The translations under genes were made by a program, and so were the position numbers. The notes beneath the pieces were generated by a model. That model searched no databases. It was given only the letters and a program-made list of their open reading frames with translations, and had not been told where the DNA came from. A stretch of DNA of 64,000 bases from Iamia sp. SCSIO 61187 (GTDB taxonomy: Bacteria > Actinomycetota > Acidimicrobiia > Acidimicrobiales > Iamiaceae), in NCBI RefSeq assembly GCF_019443745.1, contig NZ_CP050948.1:744001-808000 (forward strand). Reading direction: 5' to 3'. This document shows positions 1-8,784 of the stretch, in pieces; positions within the stretch are counted from its first letter, which is position 1, and each line of letters begins with the position of its first letter.

Positions 1-1
1 C

Positions 2-1090
2 CCCTTCGGCGACAACGGCATCAAGCTGTTCCGCACCGGCGGGCTCAAGCTCGACGACGCCACCGAGGAGCGCCTCGAGGCGGACCTCGAGCGCATCGAG
101 GCCGAGGGCATCCCCGGCTCGCCCACGCGCCCGGGGGGCGACCTCGTCGGCCGGCTGCGCTCGGCGCCCGACGCCTGGGAGCGCTACGCCCACCACCTGA
201 CCCACGACGTGCTCGACGGGCGGGACCTGGGCGGGCTCAAGGTCGTCGTCGACTGCGGCCACGGCGCCGCCTCCGAGATCGCCCCGCAGGTCCTCGCCTC
301 GCTGGGCGCCACGGTCACGGTGCTCCACGCCGACCCCGACGGCACCAACATCAACGCCGGCTCCGGGTCCACCCACCCCGAGGCCCTGCAGACGGCCGTG
401 CTGGCCCGCGGCGCCGACGCCGGCCTCGCGTTCGACGGCGACGCCGACCGGGTCCTGGCCGTCGACGCCGCCGGGCGGCTCGTCGACGGCGACCACCTCA
501 TCGCCCTGCTGGCCCTCGACATGCGGTCCCGTGGCCTGCTCCACGACGACGCCGTGGTCGTGACCGTGATGACCAACCTCGGGTTCCGCCAGGCCATGGA
601 GGCCGAGGGCATCCGGGTGGTGGAGACCCCCGTCGGCGACCGCCACGTGCTGTCGGCGCTCGAGGAGCACGGGCTGGCCCTCGGCGGCGAGCAGTCGGGC
701 CACATCATCCTGCGGGAGCGGGCCACCACGGGCGACGGCCTGCTCGCCGGCCTCGGCGTGCTCGACGCCGTGAAGCGCTCCGGGCGGACCCTCGAGGACC
801 TGGCCTCGGTGATGGTCCGCCTGCCCCAGGTCCTGCGCAACGTCCGGGTCGCCGGGAACGCCCGCGACGTGGCCGCGGGGATCGCCGCCGAGGTGGCCCA
901 GGCCGAGATCGCCCTGGCCGGGCGGGGCCGGGTGCTGGTCCGGGCCAGCGGCACCGAGCCCCTCGTCCGGGTCATGGTCGAGGCCCCGACCCACGACGAG
1001 GCCGAGTCCGTCGCCGCCGCCCTCGAGGCCGCCCTCCCGGCCCCCGCCGGCGGCGCCGCGGACGGCCACCAGGTGCCGGGCCCCTCCTGA
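2..1090 (+). CDS. glmM: Phosphoglucosamine mutase, 5' end cut by window
   Basis: GlmM converts glucosamine-6-phosphate to glucosamine-1-phosphate on the route to UDP-GlcNAc. Only the last 362 codons are visible; the frame is open from base 2 and the active-site serine loop lies upstream of the window. The first visible residues PFGDNGIKLF match the sugar-phosphomutase segment after that loop. The Mg-binding loop DGDADR is encoded at 434-451, and the C-terminal phosphate-binding motif RASGTEPLVR lies near 940-970. It is followed by glmS, the enzyme that makes its substrate, so the two adjacent genes form one pathway. Identification is secure; only the N-terminus is missing. Confidence 0.96.
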   Translation, partial: PFGDNGIKLFRTGGLKLDDATEERLEADLERIEAEGIPGSPTRPGGDLVGRLRSAPDAWERYAHHLTHDVLDGRDLGGLKVVVDCGHGAASEIAPQVLASLGATVTVLHADPDGTNINAGSGSTHPEALQTAVLARGADAGLAFDGDADRVLAVDAAGRLVDGDHLIALLALDMRSRGLLHDDAVVVTVMTNLGFRQAMEAEGIRVVETPVGDRHVLSALEEHGLALGGEQSGHIILRERATTGDGLLAGLGVLDAVKRSGRTLEDLASVMVRLPQVLRNVRVAGNARDVAAGIAAEVAQAEIALAGRGRVLVRASGTEPLVRVMVEAPTHDEAESVAAALEAALPAPAGGAADGHQVPGPS

Positions 1091-1131
1091 CCGGACCGGG
1101 CCGCGCCGACGAGGATCGGGGCGGCGCTCGG

Positions 1132-1137
1132 TAGGAT
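1132..1137 (+). promoter_or_regulatory. Predicted -10 hexamer of glmS
   Basis: TAGGAT lies 29 nt before the glmS ATG. Unlike most promoters here, it leaves room for a short leader containing a GGGAG ribosome-binding site just before the ATG. No clear -35 is seen. Confidence 0.45.
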
Positions 1138-1166
1138 CGCTCCGCCTCGACCCCTGGGAGACCCGC

Positions 1167-4100
1167 ATGTGCGGCATCATCGCCGTGGCCCGCCGCACCA
1201 GCGAGCGGACACCCCCCGACTCGGCCACCGTGCTGGGCCTGGTCCAGGGCACGGCCGACCGGGTGGCGGCGTGCACGACGGGGCGCGACGTCCGGGGCCC
1301 CCTCGAGGAGGTCGCCTCCCGGCTCGTCGAGGCCGACGGCCTGCTCCGCGGGACCCCCGGGGTGCGGGCCCTGCTGGCCGACGGCGCCCTCGTCGCCGGG
1401 CTGGAGGCGGCGCTGTCCGAGCTCGCCGGCGCCGTCGCCGCCCTCGACCGCCGCCTCGACGACGTCCTGGCCGACCGGCCCACGGCCGAGCAGGAGGCGA
1501 TCAACTCCGCCCTCGTCGCCGTGCGCGACGGCGCCTGGGCCATCGGGCGCGACCGGCTGCGGACGGCCCGGGCCGTCGCCGGCCTGACCGGTCCCGGGGC
1601 CACCTCCGCGGCCGTGGAGGCGATGACCTCGGTGCAGCTGGCCCTGTCCGCCCTCGACCGGCTCGAGGTCCGCGGCCGCGACTCGGCCGGCATCAGCATC
1701 CTGGTCAGCGGGCACGACCTCGACCTCGAAGCGTCCGACGTGGCCGCCGCCCTCGCCGAGCGCAGCGAGGACGCGACCTACGGGTCGGGGTCGGTGCGGG
1801 TCGCCGCCGGCTGCCTGTCCTTCGTCTACAAGGCAGCTGCCGAGATCGGTGAGCTGGGCGACAACTCCGCCGCCCTGCGCAGCGCCATCGCCGGCGACGG
1901 CCTCCTGGCCCGGGCGGTGGCGGCCGACGGGGCCGAGGCCCTGGTGCTGGGCCACACCCGGTGGGCGAGCGTCGGCATCATCTCCCAGGCCAACGCCCAC
2001 CCCGTCAACAGCGACGAGCAGGGCACCGCCCCGACCCCCTTCGTGAACGCCGCCCTCAACGGCGACATCGACAACTTCGCCGACCTGAAGGCCGAGGCCG
2101 GGCTCCAGATCGCCCCCGAGATCACCACCGACGCCAAGGTGATCCCGACCCTCGTCAGCCGGGCCCTCGCCGCCGAGGCGCCCGGTGGGGCGACGGACCA
2201 GGAGGCCGCGGCCGAGGCGTTCCGTCGCACCGTCACCCGCTTCCACGGCTCGGTGGCCATCGCCGCCTCGGTGGCCGACGACCCCCACACCCTCCTGCTG
2301 GCCCTGCGGGGCAGCGGCCAGGCCCTCTACGTCGGGTTGGCCGACGACCTCTACCTGGTCGCCTCCGAGCCCTACGGCGTGGTCGAGGAGTGCACCTCGT
2401 ACCTGCGCATGGACGGCGAGACGGCGGCCGACGCCGCCGACCCCACCGGCAGCCGGGGCCAGGTCGTCGTGCTCGACGCCCGCCGGGCCGGCAGCGTCGC
2501 CGGGATCCGGCGCCTGTCCTACGCCGGCGCCGAGCTGCCGGTGGCCGACACCGAGCTGGCCCGGGCCGAGGTGACCACCCGGGACATCGACCGCGGCGAC
2601 CACCCGCACTTCCTGCTGAAGGAGATCAGCGAGTCGCCGCTGTCGTTCCGCAAGACGCTGCGGGGCAAGGTCGTCACCGGCGACGACGGGTCGCTCGAGG
2701 CCCGCCTGGGCCCGGAGACGCTCCCCGACGCCACCCGCGCCGGGCTGGCCAAGGGCACCATCACCCGGGTCATCGCCATCGGCCAGGGCACCGCCGCCGT
2801 CGCCGGCCAGGCGCTGGCCGCCACCCTGGCCGGGCTCACCGCCGGCTCGGACCTCCGGGTCGACGCCCGCCTGGCCACCGAGCTGAGCGGCTTCTCGCTC
2901 CAGGCCGACATGGCCGACACGCTGATCGTCGCCGTCAGCCAGTCGGGCACCACCACCGACACCAACCGCACCGTCGACCTGGCCCGCTCGCGCGGCGCCA
3001 CGGTCGTGAGCATCGTGAACCGTCGGGGGAGCGACCTCACCGACCGGTCCGACGGCGTGCTCTACACCTCCGACGGGCGGGACGTGGAGATGAGCGTGGC
3101 GTCGACCAAGGCGTTCTACGCCCAGGTCGCGGCGGGCATCCTCCTCGGCTCGGCCATCGCCGCCGAGGTCGACGGCAGCGCCACCGGCCGGGCGACCCGG
3201 TCGCGGCTGCTGACCGGTCTCCGGGCGCTGCCCGAGGCCATGGAGGAGGTCCTGGCCACCCGCCCGGCCATCGCCGCCGCCGCCCAGGAGCTGGCCCCGT
3301 CGAAGCGCTACTGGGCCATCGTCGGCTCGGGCGCCGACCGCATCGCCGCCCAGGAGCTGCGGATCAAGCTGTCCGAGCTCTGCTACAAGGCCATCGCCTG
3401 CGACGCCACCGAGGACAAGAAGCACATCGACCTGTCGTCGGAGCCGCTGATCATCGTCTGCGCCGCCGGCCTCCAGGGGTCGAACGCCGACGACGTGGCC
3501 AAGGAGGTGGCGATCTACCGGGCCCACAAGGCGTCGCCCATCGTGATCGCCTCCGAGGGCGACGAGCGCTTCTCGGCCGCCCTCAAGGTCCTGACCGTCC
3601 CGGTCGTCGACCCCGCCCTGTCCTTCGTGCTCGCCACCGTGGTCGGCCACCTGTGGGGCTACGAGGCCGCCCTCGCCATCGACGCCTCGGCCCTGCCGCT
3701 GCGCCAGGCCCGGGCCGCCATCGAAGCCCGCATCACCGGACCGGGCGACGGCGACGGCGAGCGGCTGCTGGCCGACCTGCGCACCGACTTCACCCCGCTG
3801 GCGGCCCGGTTCTTCGACGTGCTGCGCAGCGGCGGCTTCGACGGCACCCTCGAGGCGGCCACCGCCGTCCGGTTGGCGTCGCTCATGCGCTACGCCACCG
3901 GGCTGGTGCCGCTCGAGAGCTTCGACGTCGAGCACGGCCGGGCCGGCTCTCCCGTCGCCCTCGTCGAGGACCTGACCAGCGCTCTCACCGACGCCATCGA
4001 GGAGCTGACCCGCCCCGTCGACGCCATCAAGCACCAGGCCAAGACGGTCACGGTGGGCATCTCCCGCAGCGACGAGGGCCTCCTCCAGCTGCCCCTCGTG

Positions 4101-4646
4101 GCTGCGACGCTGGCGGCCGGCGCGCCCCGCGACCGGGTCAGCTACAAGGCCCTGCGCACCCTGGCCGGGCTCGACGCCGCCGTGGCCGAGGTCACCGGCC
4201 ACACCCGCTACGCCGTCGAGGGCTCGGTCGAGACCCACGAGGCCACCGTCCGGGTCATCGACCGGGGCGGCATCTCCCGGGACCTGCCGCTGCGGACCGT
4301 GCGCAACCCGGTCCTCCGGGGCACCAAGCACCGGGTGGCGATGGAGCGCGAGGTCACCGTGGCCGTGGGCCGGAGCGACGGGCGCACCGTCATCATCGTG
4401 CCCGAGGTCCGGGGCAACGAGTGCACGGGCCTGACCCTGCTCCACTGCCGGTTCCACGAGCGGCTGCCGGCGGCCCGGGCCCGGTCGGTGCTCGAGCAGT
4501 ACCGCACCCGGCTCTCGGCCCTGCACGACGCCGTCACCGAGACCGAGCCCACGTTCCGCGACGACCTGCTGGGCGAGATCCCGATGATCGAGCTGCTGAC
4601 CTCGCCGGTCTACGTCCTGGCGGAGCGCTGGCGCACCCACCCGTGA
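1167..4646 (+). CDS. glmS: Glucosamine-6-phosphate synthase, enlarged form (1159 aa)
   Basis: GlmS makes glucosamine-6-phosphate from fructose-6-phosphate and glutamine. The protein starts Met-Cys-Gly-Ile, so Cys2 is the Ntn glutaminase nucleophile. The RGRDSAG motif, usually near residue 26, is at 169-175, so about 143 residues are inserted in the glutaminase domain. GHTRW (262-266) and AHPVNSD follow. Two SIS sugar-isomerase domains lie at about 530-690 and 710-850 (SQSGTTTDTN, VASTKAF). A stretch like the usual C-terminal tail (AKTVTV) is near residue 955, followed by about 200 extra residues. Ordinary GlmS is about 610 aa. The ATG has a GGGAG site. Function is confident; the role of the extra segments is unknown. 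Confidence 0.93.
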   Translation: MCGIIAVARRTSERTPPDSATVLGLVQGTADRVAACTTGRDVRGPLEEVASRLVEADGLLRGTPGVRALLADGALVAGLEAALSELAGAVAALDRRLDDVLADRPTAEQEAINSALVAVRDGAWAIGRDRLRTARAVAGLTGPGATSAAVEAMTSVQLALSALDRLEVRGRDSAGISILVSGHDLDLEASDVAAALAERSEDATYGSGSVRVAAGCLSFVYKAAAEIGELGDNSAALRSAIAGDGLLARAVAADGAEALVLGHTRWASVGIISQANAHPVNSDEQGTAPTPFVNAALNGDIDNFADLKAEAGLQIAPEITTDAKVIPTLVSRALAAEAPGGATDQEAAAEAFRRTVTRFHGSVAIAASVADDPHTLLLALRGSGQALYVGLADDLYLVASEPYGVVEECTSYLRMDGETAADAADPTGSRGQVVVLDARRAGSVAGIRRLSYAGAELPVADTELARAEVTTRDIDRGDHPHFLLKEISESPLSFRKTLRGKVVTGDDGSLEARLGPETLPDATRAGLAKGTITRVIAIGQGTAAVAGQALAATLAGLTAGSDLRVDARLATELSGFSLQADMADTLIVAVSQSGTTTDTNRTVDLARSRGATVVSIVNRRGSDLTDRSDGVLYTSDGRDVEMSVASTKAFYAQVAAGILLGSAIAAEVDGSATGRATRSRLLTGLRALPEAMEEVLATRPAIAAAAQELAPSKRYWAIVGSGADRIAAQELRIKLSELCYKAIACDATEDKKHIDLSSEPLIIVCAAGLQGSNADDVAKEVAIYRAHKASPIVIASEGDERFSAALKVLTVPVVDPALSFVLATVVGHLWGYEAALAIDASALPLRQARAAIEARITGPGDGDGERLLADLRTDFTPLAARFFDVLRSGGFDGTLEAATAVRLASLMRYATGLVPLESFDVEHGRAGSPVALVEDLTSALTDAIEELTRPVDAIKHQAKTVTVGISRSDEGLLQLPLVAATLAAGAPRDRVSYKALRTLAGLDAAVAEVTGHTRYAVEGSVETHEATVRVIDRGGISRDLPLRTVRNPVLRGTKHRVAMEREVTVAVGRSDGRTVIIVPEVRGNECTGLTLLHCRFHERLPAARARSVLEQYRTRLSALHDAVTETEPTFRDDLLGEIPMIELLTSPVYVLAERWRTHP

Positions 4647-4656
4647 GCGGACGCCG

Positions 4657-5022
4657 ATGATCGGCATCGGGACCGACGTGGTGGACCTGGACCGGTTCCG
4701 CCTCGTCCTCGACCGGACGCCGACGCTGGTCGAGCGGCTGTTCACGGCGGGGGAGAGGTCCCTGGCCGCGTCGCGCCGGGACCCGATCCCGACCCTGGCG
4801 GCCCGCTTCGCGGCCAAGGAGGCGGTGATGAAGGCCCTGGGCGTCGGCATCGGGGCCATCGACTGGCACGACGTCGAGGTGGTGCGGGAGGAGTCGGGCC
4901 GGCCCCGGCTGGTGGTCACCGGGCGGGCGGCCGCCCTCGCCGCCGCCGCCGGCGTCGGCGCCTGGCACCTCTCGCTGTCGCACTCGGCCCTGGTCGCCAC
5001 CGCCGTCGCCGCCGCCGACTGA
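4657..5022 (+). CDS. acpS: Holo-[acyl-carrier-protein] synthase
   Basis: AcpS transfers 4'-phosphopantetheine from CoA to the serine of acyl carrier protein, activating it for fatty acid synthesis. The 121-residue length is typical. The N-terminal GIGTDVVDLDRF carries the metal-binding Asp, and RFAAKEAVMKALG is the second signature with its catalytic Glu. The C-terminus HLSLSHSALVATAVA fits the family. The ATG lies 10 nt after the glmS stop, so the two are probably co-transcribed. Confidence 0.95.
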   Translation: MIGIGTDVVDLDRFRLVLDRTPTLVERLFTAGERSLAASRRDPIPTLAARFAAKEAVMKALGVGIGAIDWHDVEVVREESGRPRLVVTGRAAALAAAAGVGAWHLSLSHSALVATAVAAAD

Positions 5023-5063
5023 CCGACCCACCCACCCACCCTGCGCCGAAACCCCACCCTGCG

Positions 5064-5117
5064 CCGAACTCGGTGGCAGATGTGGGATGTTCGTCCGACA
5101 TCTGCCACCGAGTTCGG
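5064..5117. terminator. Perfect 20-bp inverted repeat between convergent genes
   Basis: The arms 5064-5083 and 5098-5117 are perfectly complementary over 20 bp around a 14-nt loop. It sits between acpS (+) and the hydrolase (-), so it could terminate both. There is no T-tract. A CCCACCCTGCGCCGAA-type unit is tandemly repeated just left of it. It could also be a copy of a dispersed palindromic element. Confidence 0.7.
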
Positions 5118-5142
5118 GTGGGGTGGGGGGTGGAGCTGGCGG

Positions 5143-5922
5143 TCAGGCGGTGAGGGTGGCCAGGATCTCGGGCCAGTGGGCCCGGTGGAGGCCGTGGTCG
5201 CCGTCGACCTCGTGCACGCGGGCGCCGGGGAGCAGGGCGGCCCACCAGCGGGCGAAGGCGACGGGGGCGACGTCGTCGGCCGTGCCGGCCCAGATGGTGG
5301 CCGGCGCAGCCGCCCCGGCCAGGTCGACGTCGGGGACCGCGGCCTGGACGGCGATCTCCTGGTGGAGGCCGTCGAGCCCCAGGGCCACGGCCTCCTCCTC
5401 GGCCGGCCCCTCGACCGGCGTGAAGGGAGCGACCTCGGCGGCGACGGCGTCCGGGGCCATCTCGGCCGCCATCTCGGCGAACAGCTCACGGCCCGGGCCG
5501 GCGGCGAGGCGCACGTCGGGGTCGGCGAAGGCGGTGATCGGCACCGCCGGCGCGGCCAGGCCGACGGCGCTGACCACCGCCGGGTGGCGGGCGGCCAGGG
5601 CCACGGCGTAGGGGGCCCCGGCCGACCAGGCCAGGACGGCGGCCCGCTCCACGCCGAGGCGGGCGAGGGTGGCCGCCAGGTCGTCGGCGACCGAGCCGAG
5701 CGTCCGCCCGGGGTGCGACGTGCTGCGCCCGCACCCCGGTCGGTCGACCGCCAGGAGGCGGACGCCCGCCGCCGCCGTGGCCGGATCGTCACCGCGCGAC
5801 AGCCGGGAGTCGGGCGTCCCGTGGAGGTAGACGACCGGCACCCCGTCGGGGTCGCCGACGTCGTCGACGGCCAGGTCACGGCCGTCGGGCAGGCGCACGA
5901 GCCGGGGCGGGGTCGGGGGCAT
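5143..5922 (-). CDS. Alpha/beta hydrolase
   Basis: A 259-residue alpha/beta-hydrolase-fold protein of unknown substrate. HGTPDSR near residue 34 forms the oxyanion region. The nucleophile elbow is AWSAG (Ser100), a variant of GxSxG, and the catalytic His is in GDHGLH near the C-terminus. An upstream in-frame start would add 10 residues. The ATG at 5922 is preferred because a TACGCT hexamer sits exactly 6 nt before it, as at many leaderless starts here. It is divergent from hom. No signal peptide is seen. Confidence 0.85.
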   Translation of the reverse strand: MPPTPPRLVRLPDGRDLAVDDVGDPDGVPVVYLHGTPDSRLSRGDDPATAAAGVRLLAVDRPGCGRSTSHPGRTLGSVADDLAATLARLGVERAAVLAWSAGAPYAVALAARHPAVVSAVGLAAPAVPITAFADPDVRLAAGPGRELFAEMAAEMAPDAVAAEVAPFTPVEGPAEEEAVALGLDGLHQEIAVQAAVPDVDLAGAAAPATIWAGTADDVAPVAFARWWAALLPGARVHEVDGDHGLHRAHWPEILATLTA

Positions 5923-5928
5923 CGGCCG

Positions 5929-5934
5929 AGCGTA
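5929..5934 (-). promoter_or_regulatory. Predicted -10 of the hydrolase (leaderless)
   Basis: TACGCT on the minus strand lies 6 nt before the ATG, so the predicted transcript starts at the start codon. Confidence 0.5.
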
Positions 5935-6003
5935 CGGTCCGGGCCCGGCCACCCGGGCGGGGGAGGCGACAGCATCTCGTCAGGGGCCGGCGGGCCGGGT
6001 CGC

Positions 6004-6009
6004 TACCCT
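6004..6009 (+). promoter_or_regulatory. Predicted -10 of hom-thrC (leaderless)
   Basis: TACCCT lies 6 nt before the hom GTG, and no Shine-Dalgarno is present. This supports GTG 6016 over the much longer open frame upstream. Confidence 0.55.
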
Positions 6010-6015
6010 CCACCC

Positions 6016-7323
6016 GTGACCTCTGCTCCTGCGATCGTCCGCGTCGGCCTGCTGGGCTGCGGCAACGTGGGCGGTCCGCTCGTCTCGCTGGTCGACGAGC
6101 GGCGCGAGGCCATCGTCGACGGGGCGGGCGTCCGGCTCGACATCACCCGGGTCGCGGTGCGCAGCCTCACCCGCGACCGGGGCCTCGACCTCGACGACGG
6201 CGTGCTCACCCTCGACGCCGAGTCCGTGGCCACCGATCCCGACATCGACGTGGTGGTCGAGCTGATCGGCGGGATCGAGCCGGCGCGGGAGCTGATCCTC
6301 GCCGCCCTGGGCGCGGGCAAGCCGGTCGTCACCGGCAACAAGGAGCTGATCGCCAACCACGGCGCCGAGCTGGCCGAGGCCGCGGCCCGGGCCGGCGTCG
6401 ACCTGCTGTTCGAGGCCGCCGTCGCCGGGGGCATCCCGATCGTCCGCCCCCTCCGGGAGTCCCTGGCCGGCGAGGACATCACCCGGGTGATGGGCATCGT
6501 CAACGGCACGACCAACTTCATCCTCACCCGGATGACCGAGGAGGGGACCGGCTACGCCGACGCCCTGGCCGAGGCCCAGAGCCTGGGCTACGCCGAGCGC
6601 GACCCCACCGCCGACGTCGAGGGCTACGACGCCGGGGCCAAGGCCGCCATCATCGCCTCGCTCGCCTTCGGCACCCGGGTGGTCGCGGGCGACGTGTACC
6701 ACGAGGGCATCTCCGGCATCAGCGCCCACGACATCGCCTCGGCCTCGCGGCTCGACCACGTCATCAAGCTGCTGGCCGTGTGCGAGCGCCTCCCCGGCGC
6801 CGACGGCCCCGAGGTCGCCGTCCGGGTCCACCCGGCGATGGTCCCGGCCCAGCACCCCCTCGCCGGTGTGCGCGACAGCTTCAACGCCGTGTTCGTCGAG
6901 GGCGCCTCCGTCGGTGATCTGATGTTCTACGGCCGGGGCGCCGGCGGCGGCCCCACCGCGTCGGCCGTGCTGGGCGACCTGGTCGACGCCGCCGTCAACC
7001 GCACGAAGGGCACCGCCGCCGCGGTCGGCTTCGGCGGTCGGGCCCGGATCCGGCCCATCGACGAGCAGCGCAGCCCCTTCTACCTGAGCCTCGACGTCGA
7101 GGACCGGCCCGGTGTGCTGCGCTCGATCGCCGAGGTGTTCGAGACCCACGACGTGTCCATCCGCTCGCTGGAGCAGGAGGGCATCGGTGCCGACGCCCGC
7201 ATCGTCCTCATCACCCACGTGGCCCGCGAGGCCGACCTCCGGGCGACCGTCCGCGACCTGCGGGGCCTGCCCACGGTGCACGAGGTGGGCAGCGTGATCC
7301 GCGTCGTCGCCAGCGAGGAGTAG
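6016..7323 (+). CDS. hom: Homoserine dehydrogenase
   Basis: Reduces aspartate semialdehyde to homoserine, the branch point to threonine and methionine. The 435 residues match the monofunctional family. The NAD(P)-binding glycine loop is GLLGCGNVGG (11-20). VTGNKELIA, GIVNGTTNFIL and AERDPTADVEG are catalytic-domain signatures. An ACT domain fills about residues 355-435 (YLSLDVEDRPGVLRSI), consistent with feedback inhibition by threonine as in related enzymes. The frame is open far upstream, but homology and the promoter hexamer start at GTG 6016. thrC follows 8 nt after the stop. Confidence 0.97.
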   Translation: MTSAPAIVRVGLLGCGNVGGPLVSLVDERREAIVDGAGVRLDITRVAVRSLTRDRGLDLDDGVLTLDAESVATDPDIDVVVELIGGIEPARELILAALGAGKPVVTGNKELIANHGAELAEAAARAGVDLLFEAAVAGGIPIVRPLRESLAGEDITRVMGIVNGTTNFILTRMTEEGTGYADALAEAQSLGYAERDPTADVEGYDAGAKAAIIASLAFGTRVVAGDVYHEGISGISAHDIASASRLDHVIKLLAVCERLPGADGPEVAVRVHPAMVPAQHPLAGVRDSFNAVFVEGASVGDLMFYGRGAGGGPTASAVLGDLVDAAVNRTKGTAAAVGFGGRARIRPIDEQRSPFYLSLDVEDRPGVLRSIAEVFETHDVSIRSLEQEGIGADARIVLITHVAREADLRATVRDLRGLPTVHEVGSVIRVVASEE

Positions 7324-7331
7324 CGGCCGCC

Positions 7332-8708
7332 GTGCGCTACCTCAGCACCCGCGGGTCGTGCCCGCCGGTCGGCTTCGACGGCGCCCTCATCGGCGGGCTG
7401 GCGCCCGACGGCGGCCTCTACGTCCCCGAGGAGTGGCCGGCGATCGACGTCCACCCGTCGGTCGAGCGCTACACCGACGTCGCCGTCGACGTCCTGGCGC
7501 CCTACGTGTCACCGGCCATCCCCCGCGACGAGCTGCGCCCGCTGGTCGAGGAGGCCTACGCCACCTTCTCCCACGCCGACGTCTGCCCCGTGACCCCGCT
7601 GGAGGACGGCCTCCACCTCCTGGAGCTGTTCTGGGGGCCGACCCTGGCCTTCAAGGACGTGGCCCTCCAGCTCCTCGGGCGGCTCATGGATCGCGAGCTG
7701 GCCCGCCGCGACGAGCGGGCCACGGTGCTGGTCGCCACGTCGGGCGACACCGGGTCGGCCGCCATCGAGGCCTGCCGGGGCCGCGACCGCCTCGACATCG
7801 TCGTCCTCCACCCGGCCGGGCGGGTCAGCGACGTGCAGCGCCGCCAGATGACGACCGTCGACGAGCCCAACGTCCGCAACGTCGCCATCGACGGCGACTT
7901 CGACACCTGCCAGGACCTGGTGAAGGCCGCCTTCGCCGACACCGCCCTGCGCGACGAGCTGCGCCTGTCGGCCATGAACTCGATCAACTGGGCCCGGGTG
8001 ATGGCCCAGGTCGTCTACTACGTCACCGCGGCGGCGGCCGTCGCCCCCGACGGTCCGGTGTCCTTCGCCGTCCCGACCGGCAACTTCGGCAACGTCCTGG
8101 CCGGTTGGGTGGCCAAGCAGGGCGGTCTCGACGTCGACCGGCTGATCGTGGGGTCCAACCGCAACGACATCCTCACCCGCTGGATCGCCAGCGGGGTGAT
8201 GGAGGTCGAGGGCGTCGAGCCCAGCCTCAGCCCGTCGATGGACATCCAGGTGTCGAGCAACGTCGAGCGGTACCTGTGGGAGCTCTACGGCCGCAACGGC
8301 GCCGTCGTGGCCGAGGCCATGGCCCGGTTCCGGTCCGACGGCCGGCTCGACATCGGCGCCGCCCGCCTCGACCGCGTGCGGGCCACGTTCTCCGGCGTGC
8401 GCGTCGACGACGAGGCCACCCTGTTCGAGATCCAGCGGGTCCACGAGGCCCACGGGGTGCTGGTCGACCCCCACACCGCCATCGGGATCGCCGCCGCCCG
8501 GGCGGTGCCGTCGGACCCCGACGTCCCCCGGGTCGTGCTGGCCACCGCCCACCCGGCCAAGTTCCCCGACGCCGTCGAGGCCGCGACCGGCGTCCGCCCC
8601 CTCCTGCCCGAGCACCTGGCCGACCTGCTCGACCGCCCCGAGCACCTCACCCCGCTGGCCGCCGACAGCGCCGTCCTGGCCGACTACCTCCGCGCCGAGC
8701 TGCTCTGA
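7332..8708 (+). CDS. thrC: Threonine synthase
   Basis: PLP enzyme that converts O-phosphohomoserine to threonine. At 458 aa it is the long type with the N-terminal RYLSTRG motif. The PLP lysine is K108 in LAFKDVALQ, and the phosphate-binding loop is ATSGDTGSAA. GTG 7332 has a GAGGAG site lying over the end of hom, suggesting coupled translation. No homoserine kinase gene lies nearby, so thrB must be elsewhere. Confidence 0.97.
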   Translation: MRYLSTRGSCPPVGFDGALIGGLAPDGGLYVPEEWPAIDVHPSVERYTDVAVDVLAPYVSPAIPRDELRPLVEEAYATFSHADVCPVTPLEDGLHLLELFWGPTLAFKDVALQLLGRLMDRELARRDERATVLVATSGDTGSAAIEACRGRDRLDIVVLHPAGRVSDVQRRQMTTVDEPNVRNVAIDGDFDTCQDLVKAAFADTALRDELRLSAMNSINWARVMAQVVYYVTAAAAVAPDGPVSFAVPTGNFGNVLAGWVAKQGGLDVDRLIVGSNRNDILTRWIASGVMEVEGVEPSLSPSMDIQVSSNVERYLWELYGRNGAVVAEAMARFRSDGRLDIGAARLDRVRATFSGVRVDDEATLFEIQRVHEAHGVLVDPHTAIGIAAARAVPSDPDVPRVVLATAHPAKFPDAVEAATGVRPLLPEHLADLLDRPEHLTPLAADSAVLADYLRAELL

Positions 8709-8770
8709 CCCCACCGACCCCGGGACGGACCACGCCCGCGCTGCGGGGTCCGTCCGAAGTTCGAGGGCGG

Positions 8771-8776
8771 TACCGT
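8771..8776 (+). promoter_or_regulatory. Predicted -10 of the LLM oxidoreductase
   Basis: TACCGT lies 8 nt before the ATG, with no Shine-Dalgarno between them. Confidence 0.45.
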
Positions 8777-8784
8777 CGGCGGCC

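Noticed and set aside
972-5975. Very long open frame (over 1600 codons) antisense to glmS and acpS
   Set aside because: It is low-complexity, rich in Arg, Gly, Ala, Pro and Asp, and follows the codon structure of the sense genes. High GC leaves such frames open; no domain is recognisable.
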